NCBI RefSeq assembly: GCF_000422445.1
Contig: NZ_KE383837.1
Span: 496,001 to 560,000 of the forward strand
Direction: 5' to 3'
DNA length: 64,000 bases
Source: Paenibacillus assamensis DSM 18201
Lineage (GTDB): Bacteria > Bacillota > Bacilli > Paenibacillales > Paenibacillaceae
Positions 1 to 8,046 of the stretch are shown here, one piece after another; positions within the stretch are counted from its first letter, which is position 1; every line of letters begins with the position of its first letter. The position numbers and the translations under genes are program-made. The notes below the pieces were generated by a model. That model was not told the origin of the DNA, ran no database searches, and worked only from the letters and a program-made list of their open reading frames with translations.

Positions 1-1843
1 CTAAAACAATCATTTCTGTCTCATTTTTATTATAATGAGCCAACATTGCCTGGAGCCCATTGCTCATACCTGTATGTGTGAATATCGCCTGATTGAAATC
101 ACCCAGCACCGTTAATTTACTCCGTGGAAACATACGACGAATGTAAAAATATTGATAGGGTGAATAATCCTGCCCTTCATCAATAAATACATGTCGTATA
201 TTCGTATTCACCTGTACACCTTCTAGTCTGCCCTGCAAATCAAGGAAAGGTGTAGCATCCTCATATGGCATCATCTTATCCTTTAATCTCGTGACCGTAT
301 CGCTTGCAATTCGCTCCCACTCGGCAGGTCGTTCTCCATCCGAGTACAACTGTTCCATACTGACGCCATCTTCAAACAATTGTATATAAATACGCGATAA
401 ATCTATGAACTCTAGCTTCTTAACCATGTTACGTAAAGGCTTGAAATGTTCCTGTACAAGTTTAGCAACCAGCAAATTCCGTTCCGCATCAAAGTCATCA
501 AACGCTTCTTCATCCTCATGCTTGCCGCGTCTACGTTTCAGCTCTTGATGCGCCCATAAATAGTCTTCTTTGTCCAATAGCTCAACGGCATCTTCCACCC
601 AAGTTTTGTTCCTCTCCTGTTTAGCAATGTCCGTTAATCGCTTAAGGAGCCAGTCTTTCACGATTTCAATCCGATTAGGCACGGAATAGGAACTGTCTAG
701 CGAATAGAAGTACTCCCCCATCTCCTCACCTGCAATAATAACTTTGTCGTGGAATGTCAAATCCTTAAATTTCAGTCCTTGCTGACTAAGGTAATCAACA
801 TATCGCTTAATAACAGCCAAAAATACCGTTGAGGATTTGTAATGGATACCCTGCAAGCGAGCTTCATACTCAGGCTCATTCATTGCAGAATATTCGTACT
901 CCAACAATGTAAATGGATCTTCGACGACATATTCGTTTTGTAGACGATGCTCTAAAAACTCCTGATACGTCACCTGCTGCATATTTTCCTCACCAAGTTC
1001 AGGCAATACAGTCGACACATAATGATTAAACATCGGATTCGGTGAAAATAGCACGATCTGCTCCGCTTGTAACGTCTCTCGGTAACGATAGAGCAAATAA
1101 GCAACGCGCTGAAGGGCCGCAGATGTCTTTCCGCTTCCTGCTGCTCCTTGTACAACAAGCAGTCGGCTATGCTCGTTACGAATAATACGGTTCTGTTCTC
1201 GCTGAATCGTAGCGACAATGCTGCGCATTTGGGAATCCGCCTGCTTACCAAGCACTTCTTTTAACAGTTCATCACCGATTGTAACACCCGTATCAAACAT
1301 ACTTTTAATTTGCTCTCCACGAATAATAAATTGACGCTTCAACGCCAATTCTCCACTAATCGTGCCATCCGGTGTCTTGTATTCGGCTTTACCGGGTGGA
1401 TAGTCATAGTACAAACTAGAAATAGGAGCCCTCCAATCATAGATTAAAAACTCCATTCCTTCGTCATCCAACAAAGATCCCGTGCCGAGATATATCTGCT
1501 CTGCCTTCAGCTCCCCCTTCTCTTGAAAGTCAATCCGACCGAAGTAAGGAGATTGCTGCAATCTGTGCAATATTTTTGCCTGCTTATGAGCACGTCTGTA
1601 GCTTCGTTCACGCTCTGACAAAAGCTCAGCTTGCTGCTTAATACTAGCTGCCGTTTCTGCCTCTTCGCTCGCATCTTCCATATTTACTGTAACGTCGTCC
1701 CAGAACGTTTGGCGGATGCTAACAACATCCCCTTTAACGAACTTGAGCTCATCCTGTAAACTATCTAGACGGTCGTCTATACATTCAAGCACGCGCACAA
1801 CTCGCAATTGTTCCGCCTCAAATTGGTCATGATTGGTAGTCAT
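1..1843 (-). CDS. helD: HelD-like RNA polymerase-associated helicase, C-terminal part cut by window edge
   Basis: UvrD/PcrA-related superfamily 1 ATPase of the HelD type, which in Bacillus binds RNA polymerase and helps release it from DNA. About 614 codons are present; the family is usually about 750-780 residues, so the C-terminus lies outside the window. The charged N-terminus (about residues 1-85) fits the HelD coiled coil. Walker A GAAGSGKTS lies near position 1140, and the motif II equivalent VFIDEGQDYSP near 200, where DEGQD replaces the usual DEAQD. Motif III GDFNQ follows near 120. The ATG at 1841-1843 follows an AAGGAG ribosome site. HelD versus a general UvrD helicase is judged from the N-terminal extension and DEGQD. 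Confidence 0.85.
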   Translation of the reverse strand, partial: MTTNHDQFEAEQLRVVRVLECIDDRLDSLQDELKFVKGDVVSIRQTFWDDVTVNMEDASEEAETAASIKQQAELLSERERSYRRAHKQAKILHRLQQSPYFGRIDFQEKGELKAEQIYLGTGSLLDDEGMEFLIYDWRAPISSLYYDYPPGKAEYKTPDGTISGELALKRQFIIRGEQIKSMFDTGVTIGDELLKEVLGKQADSQMRSIVATIQREQNRIIRNEHSRLLVVQGAAGSGKTSAALQRVAYLLYRYRETLQAEQIVLFSPNPMFNHYVSTVLPELGEENMQQVTYQEFLEHRLQNEYVVEDPFTLLEYEYSAMNEPEYEARLQGIHYKSSTVFLAVIKRYVDYLSQQGLKFKDLTFHDKVIIAGEEMGEYFYSLDSSYSVPNRIEIVKDWLLKRLTDIAKQERNKTWVEDAVELLDKEDYLWAHQELKRRRGKHEDEEAFDDFDAERNLLVAKLVQEHFKPLRNMVKKLEFIDLSRIYIQLFEDGVSMEQLYSDGERPAEWERIASDTVTRLKDKMMPYEDATPFLDLQGRLEGVQVNTNIRHVFIDEGQDYSPYQYFYIRRMFPRSKLTVLGDFNQAIFTHTGMSNGLQAMLAHYNKNETEMIVL

Positions 1844-1875
1844 TCCACCACTCCTTATATAAATAATTAAATTGT

Positions 1876-2064
1876 GTTGACAACAAGAGTCGAAAATGAT
1901 AAGATATAATTAGGATAAAAATGATTGGATTCGAAAATCAATTGATGAATAGAATTATCTTAACATATTGTACAGCTTCATTCAATCGAATCGATTGGAT
2001 TTTTTGTATTTTCATTAAATTAGATAACAACTTATAGCGGTGACATAGCGTCTCCGCTTTTTTA
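1876..2064 (+). ncRNA. Possible short plus-strand transcript between helD and the DUF3892 gene
   Basis: This 320-bp gap between two minus-strand genes contains a perfect -35 TTGACA (1876-1881). A 17-bp spacer separates it from TAAGAT, a weak -10, and ATAAT follows immediately. Downstream on the same strand are two terminator-like hairpins with T runs, near 1982-2005 and at 2036-2064. No open frame with a ribosome site lies between them. This could be a small RNA of about 100-155 nt, or chance in AT-rich DNA. There is no homology evidence. Confidence 0.2.
2036..2064 (+). terminator. Terminator-like hairpin, plus strand
   Basis: AGCGGTGA and TCTCCGCT can pair with one mismatch around a 7-nt loop, followed by six T residues. 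It faces away from the minus-strand genes on both sides, so it would end a plus-strand transcript if one exists. Confidence 0.4.
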
Positions 2065-2084
2065 ATGCCCATTTTCGCACAAAT

Positions 2085-2131
2085 AAAAAAGCTATCCCTT
2101 AATCAGTCCATTGTCCAACATCAGGATAGCT
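2085..2131 (-). terminator. Rho-independent terminator of the DUF3892 gene
   Basis: On the minus strand AGCTATCC pairs with GGATAGCT across a loop of about 23 nt, followed by a T run. It lies about 35 bp downstream of the stop codon at 2164. Confidence 0.6.
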
Positions 2132-2163
2132 GCTGTCATTCATTTTTAATTCAACATCTAGCA

Positions 2164-2394
2164 CTAAAAAAGAGGTAAGCTGTCCAAGTTATTAGTTGGA
2201 TCTCCATCGGCATCACCACGGATATACATCTTTCCATTTCTTCCTTTAAAAACGTTGGCACCTGCTATTTCACCGGTTTGAACAGCCTGTAACGCTTGCT
2301 CGTAACCAAGTACCCGACCACTATTCGTTTGGAAAGCAGTTAAATCACCATCACCATTTTTCTGAACAGCAACAAATGTTTCTCGTTCATTCAT
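2164..2394 (-). CDS. DUF3892 domain protein, 76 aa
   Basis: Small soluble protein of unknown function. It shows the DUF3892 pattern common in Bacilli: an N-terminal AVQKNGDGDLTAF stretch, TNSGRVLGYEQAL, then NVFKGRNGKMYIRGDADGDP and a NNLDSLPLF ending. The ATG at 2392-2394 is preferred because AAGGGG sits 8 nt upstream; an in-frame GTG at 2412 would overlap that ribosome site. It appears monocistronic, with its own terminator. No signal peptide or membrane segment is seen. Confidence 0.8.
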   Translation of the reverse strand: MNERETFVAVQKNGDGDLTAFQTNSGRVLGYEQALQAVQTGEIAGANVFKGRNGKMYIRGDADGDPTNNLDSLPLF

Positions 2395-2535
2395 TTTACG
2401 CAGCCCCTTCACATCTGTAATGGCGAACGATCAACTGCCCTCCCGATCTTGCTTAACATCCTACTATGAAGCAGCCAATCATTCACATAGGGTTAGCATA
2501 CCTTTAGAATGAATCACATATACACTTGCTCGCCT

Positions 2536-2979
2536 CTACAACTTCTTCTCCATACGAACATGTAAAATACCCGCATCATAAAAAGGCTCTTCCGAAATCG
2601 TTACATAACCAAGTGATTGATAAAACCCTTCTGCTTGACACTGAGCATCCAATACACTGCGCTCTACCCCATGAACACGAGCAGTTTGCTCCATCCCTAA
2701 TACGAGTACACGCCCTATACCTTGCCCACGGTATGATTTACGAACAGCGATTCGCTGCATTTTAGCTGTAAGCTCATCCAACAGTTTAATGCGGCCTGTA
2801 GCTATGTATTCCCCTTTTTGCTGCAAGAGCACATGATAGGCGGGGGCCTCTAACTTATCATACTCGTCACACTCTTCCTCAACCGGTACTTGCTGCTCTT
2901 CTACAAACACTTCTAATCTTATCGCAATACATGCATCCAATTGCGCTTGTGTTTTTACTTCTAATAGTTCTGACGTCAT
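2536..2979 (-). CDS. GNAT-family N-acetyltransferase, YjcF-like
   Basis: A 147-residue single-domain GNAT fold, predicted to move an acetyl group from acetyl-CoA to an unknown acceptor. The acetyl-CoA loop RGQGIG is near residues 84-89, preceded by the strand MQRIAVRKSYR. The N-terminal RLEVFVEEQQVPVEEE and C-terminal EGFYQSLGYVTISEEPFYDAGILHVRMEK match the YjcF/ElaA-like subgroup. The ATG at 2979 follows GGAGG by 9 nt. The neighbours do not suggest a substrate. Confidence 0.85.
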   Translation of the reverse strand: MTSELLEVKTQAQLDACIAIRLEVFVEEQQVPVEEECDEYDKLEAPAYHVLLQQKGEYIATGRIKLLDELTAKMQRIAVRKSYRGQGIGRVLVLGMEQTARVHGVERSVLDAQCQAEGFYQSLGYVTISEEPFYDAGILHVRMEKKL

Positions 2980-3083
2980 TATTCGGCACCTCCATTAATC
3001 AGGAAACATTATTATACAAAAAATTGGATATCATGTATAGTTATACTGACACGCATTTTACCAAATCATCCGGAGGTTAACAC

Positions 3084-3287
3084 ATGGATCCAATTACTGC
3101 TACCATAGTTGCCGTCATTATGATGGTAATCGGCATGATTACTTTATTGCTAGTCGTCACACGCAAAGCCTATTCGAGAAGCTGGGATAAATTCAATCCA
3201 GATACATGTAACCTTCCAACTACAAGCGAACAAGCAGAGCAATCGAACAACATTCCCCAAGAGCACAAACAACATGTTAAATCATAA
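3084..3287 (+). CDS. Small single-pass membrane protein, 67 aa
   Basis: Residues 6-27 form one hydrophobic helix (TATIVAVIMMVIGMITLLLVV). A basic segment and a polar, Gln/Asn/Glu-rich tail follow. The layout of one helix and then a KAY...WDKFNPD-type sequence recalls the small YtzI proteins of Bacilli, but the resemblance is weak and no symbol is assigned. CGGAGG lies 7 nt before the ATG. It is transcribed divergently from the GNAT gene and has its own terminator. Confidence 0.65.
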   Translation: MDPITATIVAVIMMVIGMITLLLVVTRKAYSRSWDKFNPDTCNLPTTSEQAEQSNNIPQEHKQHVKS

Positions 3288-3355
3288 CTTTATCACTTGA
3301 TCACCATCTCTTAACGTGGTTCACTTTTACAACTAATAAGTATAAAGAACAAATA

Positions 3356-3413
3356 ACCTCGAAAATCGGCCATGTAAGAACATCGACTTTCGAGGTATAT
3401 TTTTAATTTTTTT
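3356..3413 (+). terminator. Terminator after the small membrane protein gene
   Basis: ACCTCGAAA (3356-3364) pairs with TTTCGAGGT (3388-3396), followed by an AT-rich tract with several T runs. Confidence 0.7.
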
Positions 3414-3432
3414 AGCTTGTACTTTCTCAAAA

Positions 3433-3636
3433 CTACGGTTGATACACCTCTTCAGGAATGACTATTTTTCCATACACCTCTTCATATATAGGAACTTTAG
3501 TCTCGTGCATGTCCCAAACTTCTTCTTTCGCCTCTGGTTCAACCATAAGCAAACTCGTGCATCCTGACATTATAACAACAAGAACACCCGTCACCACGTA
3601 TGTGACAGCTCGTTTACGCACATCCGATACATTCAT
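3433..3636 (-). CDS. Small putative lipoprotein, 67 aa
   Basis: A short basic start, a hydrophobic stretch (VTYVVTGVLVVIM) and then SGCTS give a plausible but atypical lipobox, with Met at -3. The mature part is acidic (EPEAKEEVWD, YEEVYGKIVIPEEVYQP). AGGAGG lies 8 nt before the ATG at 3634-3636; a TTG one codon upstream is possible. I do not recognise the family. It stands alone between the plus-strand small gene and the tRNA-Val gene. Confidence 0.55.
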   Translation of the reverse strand: MNVSDVRKRAVTYVVTGVLVVIMSGCTSLLMVEPEAKEEVWDMHETKVPIYEEVYGKIVIPEEVYQP

Positions 3637-3792
3637 CAAGCTAACCTCCTCGATAAATCTACCGACAGTGTACCCGCGTCGGCCTGTCCATAAACCCTAC
3701 TCCAAATAAATTTGAACGATAACCGACCCTAATTGGGACACTTGCACCTTAAAATATATAAAAAGCCGGCTCAACTTTCTGTGGTAAATAAG

Positions 3793-3819
3793 AAAAAACC
3801 CTTGTTTCAACAAGGGTTT
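3793..3819 (-). terminator. Terminator downstream of tRNA-Val
   Basis: On the minus strand AAACCCTTG and CAAGGGTTT form a stem, followed by TTTTTT. It sits 14 bp beyond the tRNA 3' end. Confidence 0.75.
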
Positions 3820-3832
3820 GGACGTATAAGTT

Positions 3833-3908
3833 TGGTGATCTGAGACGGGTTCGAACCGCCGACCCCTACCCTGTCAAGATAGTGCTCTCCCAGCTGAGCT
3901 ATCAGATC
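3833..3908 (-). tRNA. tRNA-Val (GAC)
   Basis: Complete 76-nt cloverleaf with CCA encoded. The acceptor GATCTGA pairs with TCAGATC. The anticodon arm CTATC-TTGACAG-GGTAG exposes GAC, which reads GUC (Val). The T arm carries GGTTCGAACCC, and the discriminator is A. It lies downstream of ung with its own terminator. Confidence 0.93.
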
Positions 3909-4016
3909 GTTGTATAACATCTTCTATATGAAATACTTACCAATAATATAACAAGCAATATCGCTAATGTCAACGCATATAACAACCAATATACTAACTT
4001 GCATCATCCATCTAAT

Positions 4017-4694
4017 CTATAGCTGCGGCAGCTGCCAATCAATTTCAGCCTCACCCCACTCACGAAGCTTGGCATTGATTTTCGAATATGGCTTGCTCCC
4101 CATAAATCCACGATGAGCCGACAACGGACTCGGGTGCGGCGATTGAACAATAAAATGCTTCTTCTGATCTATCATTTTCGCCTTCGCTTGTGCATGACTA
4201 CCCCAAAGGACGAAAATAATAGGTTTTTCACGCTCATTCAACAGTTCAATCACGTAATCGGTAAATTGCTCCCATCCCATACCCTTATGTGAAGCAGCTT
4301 GTCCAGCACGCACGGTTAAAACCGTATTCAACAGTAGCACTCCCTGTTCAGCCCAAGAAGTTAACGAACCATGATTCGGCATCGTTATACCTACATCTGA
4401 GGCACCTTCCTTAAGCATGTTCAATAGCGAAGGTGGAATTCGCACACCAGGGCGCACAGAAAAACTTAATCCATGTGCCTGTCCTGGGCCGTGGTAAGGA
4501 TCTTGTCCAACGATTACAACTTTCGCATCTTCATATGAAGTTAGTCGGAACGCTGTAAACAGTTGATCATAAGGAGGGTAAATTTCTTCTCGCTCGTACT
4601 CCCCCTTTAACCATGACCATAGTTGTTTAAAATATGGCTTGCGGACTTCATCATGCAGCATGTCTGACCAATCGTTATCGACTTTCATAGCCAC
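4017..4694 (-). CDS. ung: Uracil-DNA glycosylase, family 1
   Basis: A 225-residue enzyme that removes uracil from DNA in base excision repair. The catalytic water-activating loop [13 protein letters not shown] is at about 63-75, with Asp65. The uracil-binding LLNT is near 121-124, and the Leu-loop [10 protein letters not shown] near 187-196, with His187. The length matches the family. The GTG at 4694 is chosen because GGGAGG lies 7 nt upstream; an ATG two codons later is 13 nt away. It is transcribed alone between tRNA genes. Confidence 0.96.
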   Translation of the reverse strand: MAMKVDNDWSDMLHDEVRKPYFKQLWSWLKGEYEREEIYPPYDQLFTAFRLTSYEDAKVVIVGQDPYHGPGQAHGLSFSVRPGVRIPPSLLNMLKEGASDVGITMPNHGSLTSWAEQGVLLLNTVLTVRAGQAASHKGMGWEQFTDYVIELLNEREKPIIFVLWGSHAQAKAKMIDQKKHFIVQSPHPSPLSAHRGFMGSKPYSKINAKLREWGEAEIDWQLPQL

Positions 4695-4741
4695 TTCTAT
4701 TCCTCCCTATCAAGTTAAATGGATTTTCATGTCAATGAACT

Positions 4742-4773
4742 AAAAAACCCCTTCCGCTTCGCGAAAGGAGTTT
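4742..4773 (-). terminator. Terminator downstream of the fMet-Ile-Leu tRNA cluster
   Basis: On the minus strand CTCCTTTCGC pairs imperfectly with GCGGAAGGGG across a very short loop, followed by TTTTTT. It lies between tRNA-Leu and ung. Confidence 0.65.
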
Positions 4774-4826
4774 AGCCAGTCCATATTCAATGCTATATTC
4801 ATAAGTAGCGCTAAAAGGTTATGTAA

Positions 4827-4915
4827 TGGTGCCGAGAACCGGGGTCGAACCGGTACGGTAGTCACCTACCGCAGGATTTTAAGTCCTGTGCGTCTGCCAA
4901 TTCCGCCATCCCGGC
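4827..4915 (-). tRNA. tRNA-Leu (TAA)
   Basis: Class II tRNA of 89 nt with CCA encoded. The acceptor GCCGGGA pairs with TCTCGGC. The anticodon loop CTTAAAA, within CAGGA/TCCTG, gives TAA (UUA). The long variable arm expected of tRNA-Leu is present. It is the last gene of the three-tRNA cluster. Confidence 0.94.
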
Positions 4916-4954
4916 ATATAATAAGCACTAACTCGTAGAATATATGTTGAATTA

Positions 4955-5031
4955 TGGTGGGCCCTGAGGGACTCGAACCCCCGACCAATCGGTTATGAGC
5001 CGACCGCTCTAACCAACTGAGCTAAGGGCCC
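4955..5031 (-). tRNA. tRNA-Ile2 (CAT, lysidine-type) by loop sequence
   Basis: 77 nt with CCA encoded; GGGCCCT pairs with AGGGCCC. The anticodon is CAT. The loop CTCATAA and the TTAGCTCAGTTGGTTAGAGC D-arm resemble tRNA-Ile2, whose C34 is changed to lysidine by TilS to read AUA. An elongator tRNA-Met more typically has a TTCATAC-type loop. The Ile2 assignment is by likeness and could be wrong. Confidence 0.85.
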
Positions 5032-5060
5032 CTGATTGCCACAAGGGTATATGATTGCTT

Positions 5061-5137
<77 letters not shown>

Positions 5138-5272
5138 TCATCATTTCTTTCATCGCGTCGTTCATCAGCGACAAGTAATACTATACTACATCACACATGT
5201 TCAGTCAACCATTTATTTAAACTTTTTTTAAAATTAAAATTTCGAATGAAATTCCACCACATTACAGCCCCA

Positions 5273-5443
5273 TTACAACACGAATCTTACTCCATATTTC
5301 CCACGACGAGAGCGATAAATCTCTATATCGTGAGGCGTACTGTAGCCATATAGCCATGCATCATGCTCCAAACGCTGCTGAAGCACTCGAGCCTGAAATT
5401 TCGTATCATAAAGCTTCCCCCAATAAATCCATTGCATGTTCAT
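5273..5443 (-). CDS. Small basic protein of unknown function, 56 aa
   Basis: An open frame starting MNMQWIYWGKLYDTKF and ending IYRSRRGKYGVRFVL. It is soluble and rich in Tyr, Trp and Arg, with no signal or membrane segment. GGAAAGG stands just before the ATG at 5441-5443; a second in-frame ATG is two codons on. Its composition looks protein-like rather than random, and codon use resembles the neighbours. I do not recognise the family. No terminator is obvious before the tRNA cluster. Confidence 0.6.
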   Translation of the reverse strand: MNMQWIYWGKLYDTKFQARVLQQRLEHDAWLYGYSTPHDIEIYRSRRGKYGVRFVL

Positions 5444-5653
5444 ACATCCTTTCCTTACTTATACTCCCTCATCTAATATCTTGAATGGATATGCTCCTAT
5501 CATGTAAGACCCAGCATCAAAAGTGAGTGATTATTAGGCATGATTTAACACTTTATGTTTATATAGAAGTAATGTACCCCATTTCATACATTTCCATGAA
5601 CAAATAGCACACTACAAAGAACTCGCTGTATTCGATCTAGATAAAGAGCACAA

Positions 5654-5682
5654 TAAAAAAGGCATGCCATAATTGGCACGCC
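5654..5682 (-). terminator. Terminator of the ABC operon
   Basis: On the minus strand GGCGTGCC pairs with GGCATGCC (one G-U) across 6 nt, followed by TTTTTT. It lies 11 bp after the stop codon of the solute-binding protein gene. Confidence 0.8.
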
Positions 5683-5692
5683 TCTCTCATCT

Positions 5693-7174
5693 TTAGCGAT
5701 ATACCCCACCTGGAACACCATCTGGTTGGATAGGGACCCCATTTTTAATTTTTTGCAGCATTTCGTTACCTTTTGTTTCCCACTCTTTTAATGCATCCTT
5801 CGTCGTTTTCTTACCAGTAACAACTTCATTGAACAATTGCTGAGCAAACGTTTCTACATAGCTCAAATCTGGCTTGCTCTCATAAAGGTCTCTATTGCTC
5901 TTAGTATTAATTACAGGTTTCACATTGTAGAACGCTGCGATATTGTAATTCAAACCTTCTTTAGGTTTAATGTACGATTTGCGTGTAACCATTTCATAGC
6001 TAGTGCTGCGGCTGCGTACTTTAGCCCATTGCTCGCCATTTACATATTGGATAAAGTTCCAAGCATCATCAGCATTTGGCGCTTTTGCATTAATAGAGAA
6101 AATGTTGTTAATATTAATCATGCTGGAAACACCAGGTACTTCAGAGTGATGCGGAACGGATACAACATCCCACTCAAACGGTTTGAAATTTTTAATCTTG
6201 CCCGCATTACGTGCAGCACTTGCAAGATCCCCGTTCATGTAGTACATATCTGTAAGCATCATTGCTACTTTACCAGATAAGAACTGATCATGAGCGAAAG
6301 GATTATCCTCCTGTGGCGGACCATCCATCATCATTGCATCTTGTGTAGGAATTACTTTATCTTTGTACAATTTCGCTACTTTATCCCAAGCTTTCTCCCA
6401 ATTTGGCGAGTTAACAAGCATTTTTTCAGCTTTAGTATCAAACATTTGCAGCTGAAGTGGGCTCATGTACGCATATGTCATGGAATAATACGGATCTCCC
6501 GTGTAACGATCGAATGCGAAGCCATACGTTCGATCCTTACCTTCACCTTTACTTACACGCTGCGCCAATGCAAACATTTCATCCCATGTCATTCCATCCT
6601 TAGGGAATTCTACCCCTGCATCTTGGAACAACTTCTTGTTGTAGATCAAAGCGCTGGAATTGAACGTTGGTGCCAAGCCATAAACGCCCCCTTCTCCCAT
6701 CGACTTAATTCCATCCTGAACAGCAGGCACGATATCAGAAGTGTCAAACTTGTCTTGTACCATGCGCTCATCCAACTTCGCCAACATACCATCTTTAGCT
6801 AGTTGACGGAAGCTTTCTGCATCAGAAATGACTACATCGACCGCATTAGCGCCTTCTAATATTTTTTTCCATGATTCTTTGAAAGATGGCTCTTTCTTTT
6901 TCGGATCTTTATCATCTTCGTATCTGCGATCCTCATAGTTAACGGCAGGGACAAGCTCGATTCGAATGTTCGGATTCGCCATTTCAAATGCTTCTACATA
7001 CTGTTGTCTAAACCAGCTGTCATCTCCACCGCCATATGGCATCCCGATACGCAATACACGTTCCTTGCCTGGAGGAACTGCTTCCTCTTTCTTCGTACAT
7101 GCAGCCAGCATTGGCACGATCATTGTCAATGCTACTGTCAGCATTAACGCCTTCTTCACCCATGATTTCTTCAT
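5693..7174 (-). CDS. Extracellular solute-binding lipoprotein, ABC family 1 type
   Basis: A 493-residue lipoprotein. A Lys-rich start and a hydrophobic segment lead to lipobox MLAAC with Cys26. The mature part has family 1 (MalE-like) features: RIGMPYGGGDDSWF near the start of the fold, VDVVISDAESFRQLAKDG, YGLAPTFNSSALIYNKKLF and WDEMFALAQRVSKG. Such proteins usually deliver sugars or peptides to an import permease. Here the gene is last in an operon whose other genes look like a MacB-type exporter, and no import permease is adjacent. GGAGG lies about 10 nt before the ATG. The ligand cannot be told from sequence. Confidence 0.88.
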   Translation of the reverse strand: MKKSWVKKALMLTVALTMIVPMLAACTKKEEAVPPGKERVLRIGMPYGGGDDSWFRQQYVEAFEMANPNIRIELVPAVNYEDRRYEDDKDPKKKEPSFKESWKKILEGANAVDVVISDAESFRQLAKDGMLAKLDERMVQDKFDTSDIVPAVQDGIKSMGEGGVYGLAPTFNSSALIYNKKLFQDAGVEFPKDGMTWDEMFALAQRVSKGEGKDRTYGFAFDRYTGDPYYSMTYAYMSPLQLQMFDTKAEKMLVNSPNWEKAWDKVAKLYKDKVIPTQDAMMMDGPPQEDNPFAHDQFLSGKVAMMLTDMYYMNGDLASAARNAGKIKNFKPFEWDVVSVPHHSEVPGVSSMININNIFSINAKAPNADDAWNFIQYVNGEQWAKVRSRSTSYEMVTRKSYIKPKEGLNYNIAAFYNVKPVINTKSNRDLYESKPDLSYVETFAQQLFNEVVTGKKTTKDALKEWETKGNEMLQKIKNGVPIQPDGVPGGVYR

Positions 7175-7179
7175 CTCTA

Positions 7180-8043
7180 TTACTCCTCCAATTGTCTAGG
7201 TGTGCGGATAATAATCTTATCGCCATCCAATTCCATCGATGCTTTATCGTTAATACTCAACGCTTCTAGATAATCTTTTGGTACTTGCAAACGACCGACA
7301 CGATCCACAACAACATAAGCTTCATGTATCTCTTGCAAACCTTTTCCTACTTCATCCAATCCTGGATTACGCTTGATGAACTCTGTACTTGTTAAACCGT
7401 CACGAATAGCTACTACGCGATCGACTTTACCAGCTATAGACAAGTCGTGCGTTACGATAACAACCGTAACGCCCAATTCTTTATTCATTTTACGGAAAAT
7501 GTCCATAATCAGATCAGAAGTTTGCGTATCAACTGATCCTGTCGGCTCATCTGCGAGCAGCAACTTAGGTTTGTTAGCAAGAGAGATCGCAATCGCAACC
7601 CGCTGCTGCTCACCACCTGATAACTGCTGCAGCTTGTTATTTAAGCGATGGCCGAGACCGACCCATTCTAGCAACTGCTTCGCATAAGCACGGTCCAATC
7701 GCCCTGACAGCATCATTGGCATTTCTACATTTTCCAAAGCTGTTAAGTACGGTAATAAATTACGGGCATTATTTTGCCAAATAAACCCGACCGTATCTCG
7801 TTTGTATTTAACAAGCTGATCATCCGTTATTTTTAATAAATTCCATTCCCCAACTTGAATCGTCCCAGCAGAGGGACGATCCAAGCCACCTAGAATATTT
7901 AGAAATGTAGACTTACCACTACCACTGTTTCCGATAATGGCCATCATTTCGCCTTCCTTAACGGTTAAGTTAAGTCCTTGCAAGGCGACAACTTCCAAAT
8001 CGTCGGTTTTGTATATTTTTACGAGACCTTCGCAATGTATCAT
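7180..8043 (-). CDS. ABC transporter ATPase with C-terminal AbrB-like domain
   Basis: A 287-residue MacB/LolD-class ATPase. Walker A GNSGSGKS is at 38-45, signature LSGGEQQ at 141-147, Walker B LLLADEP at 161-167 and the switch His at 199 (VTHD). The usual domain ends near 225. Residues 243-282 then follow the swapped-hairpin AbrB/SpoVT pattern: VVVDRVGRLQVPKDYLEALSI, then ELDGDKIIIRTP. I read this as a fused AbrB-like module; whether it binds DNA is unknown. The gene starts just after the permease stop with GAGGAG upstream, so the two are translated together. Confidence 0.88.
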   Translation of the reverse strand: MIHCEGLVKIYKTDDLEVVALQGLNLTVKEGEMMAIIGNSGSGKSTFLNILGGLDRPSAGTIQVGEWNLLKITDDQLVKYKRDTVGFIWQNNARNLLPYLTALENVEMPMMLSGRLDRAYAKQLLEWVGLGHRLNNKLQQLSGGEQQRVAIAISLANKPKLLLADEPTGSVDTQTSDLIMDIFRKMNKELGVTVVIVTHDLSIAGKVDRVVAIRDGLTSTEFIKRNPGLDEVGKGLQEIHEAYVVVDRVGRLQVPKDYLEALSINDKASMELDGDKIIIRTPRQLEE

Positions 8044-8046
8044 CGT

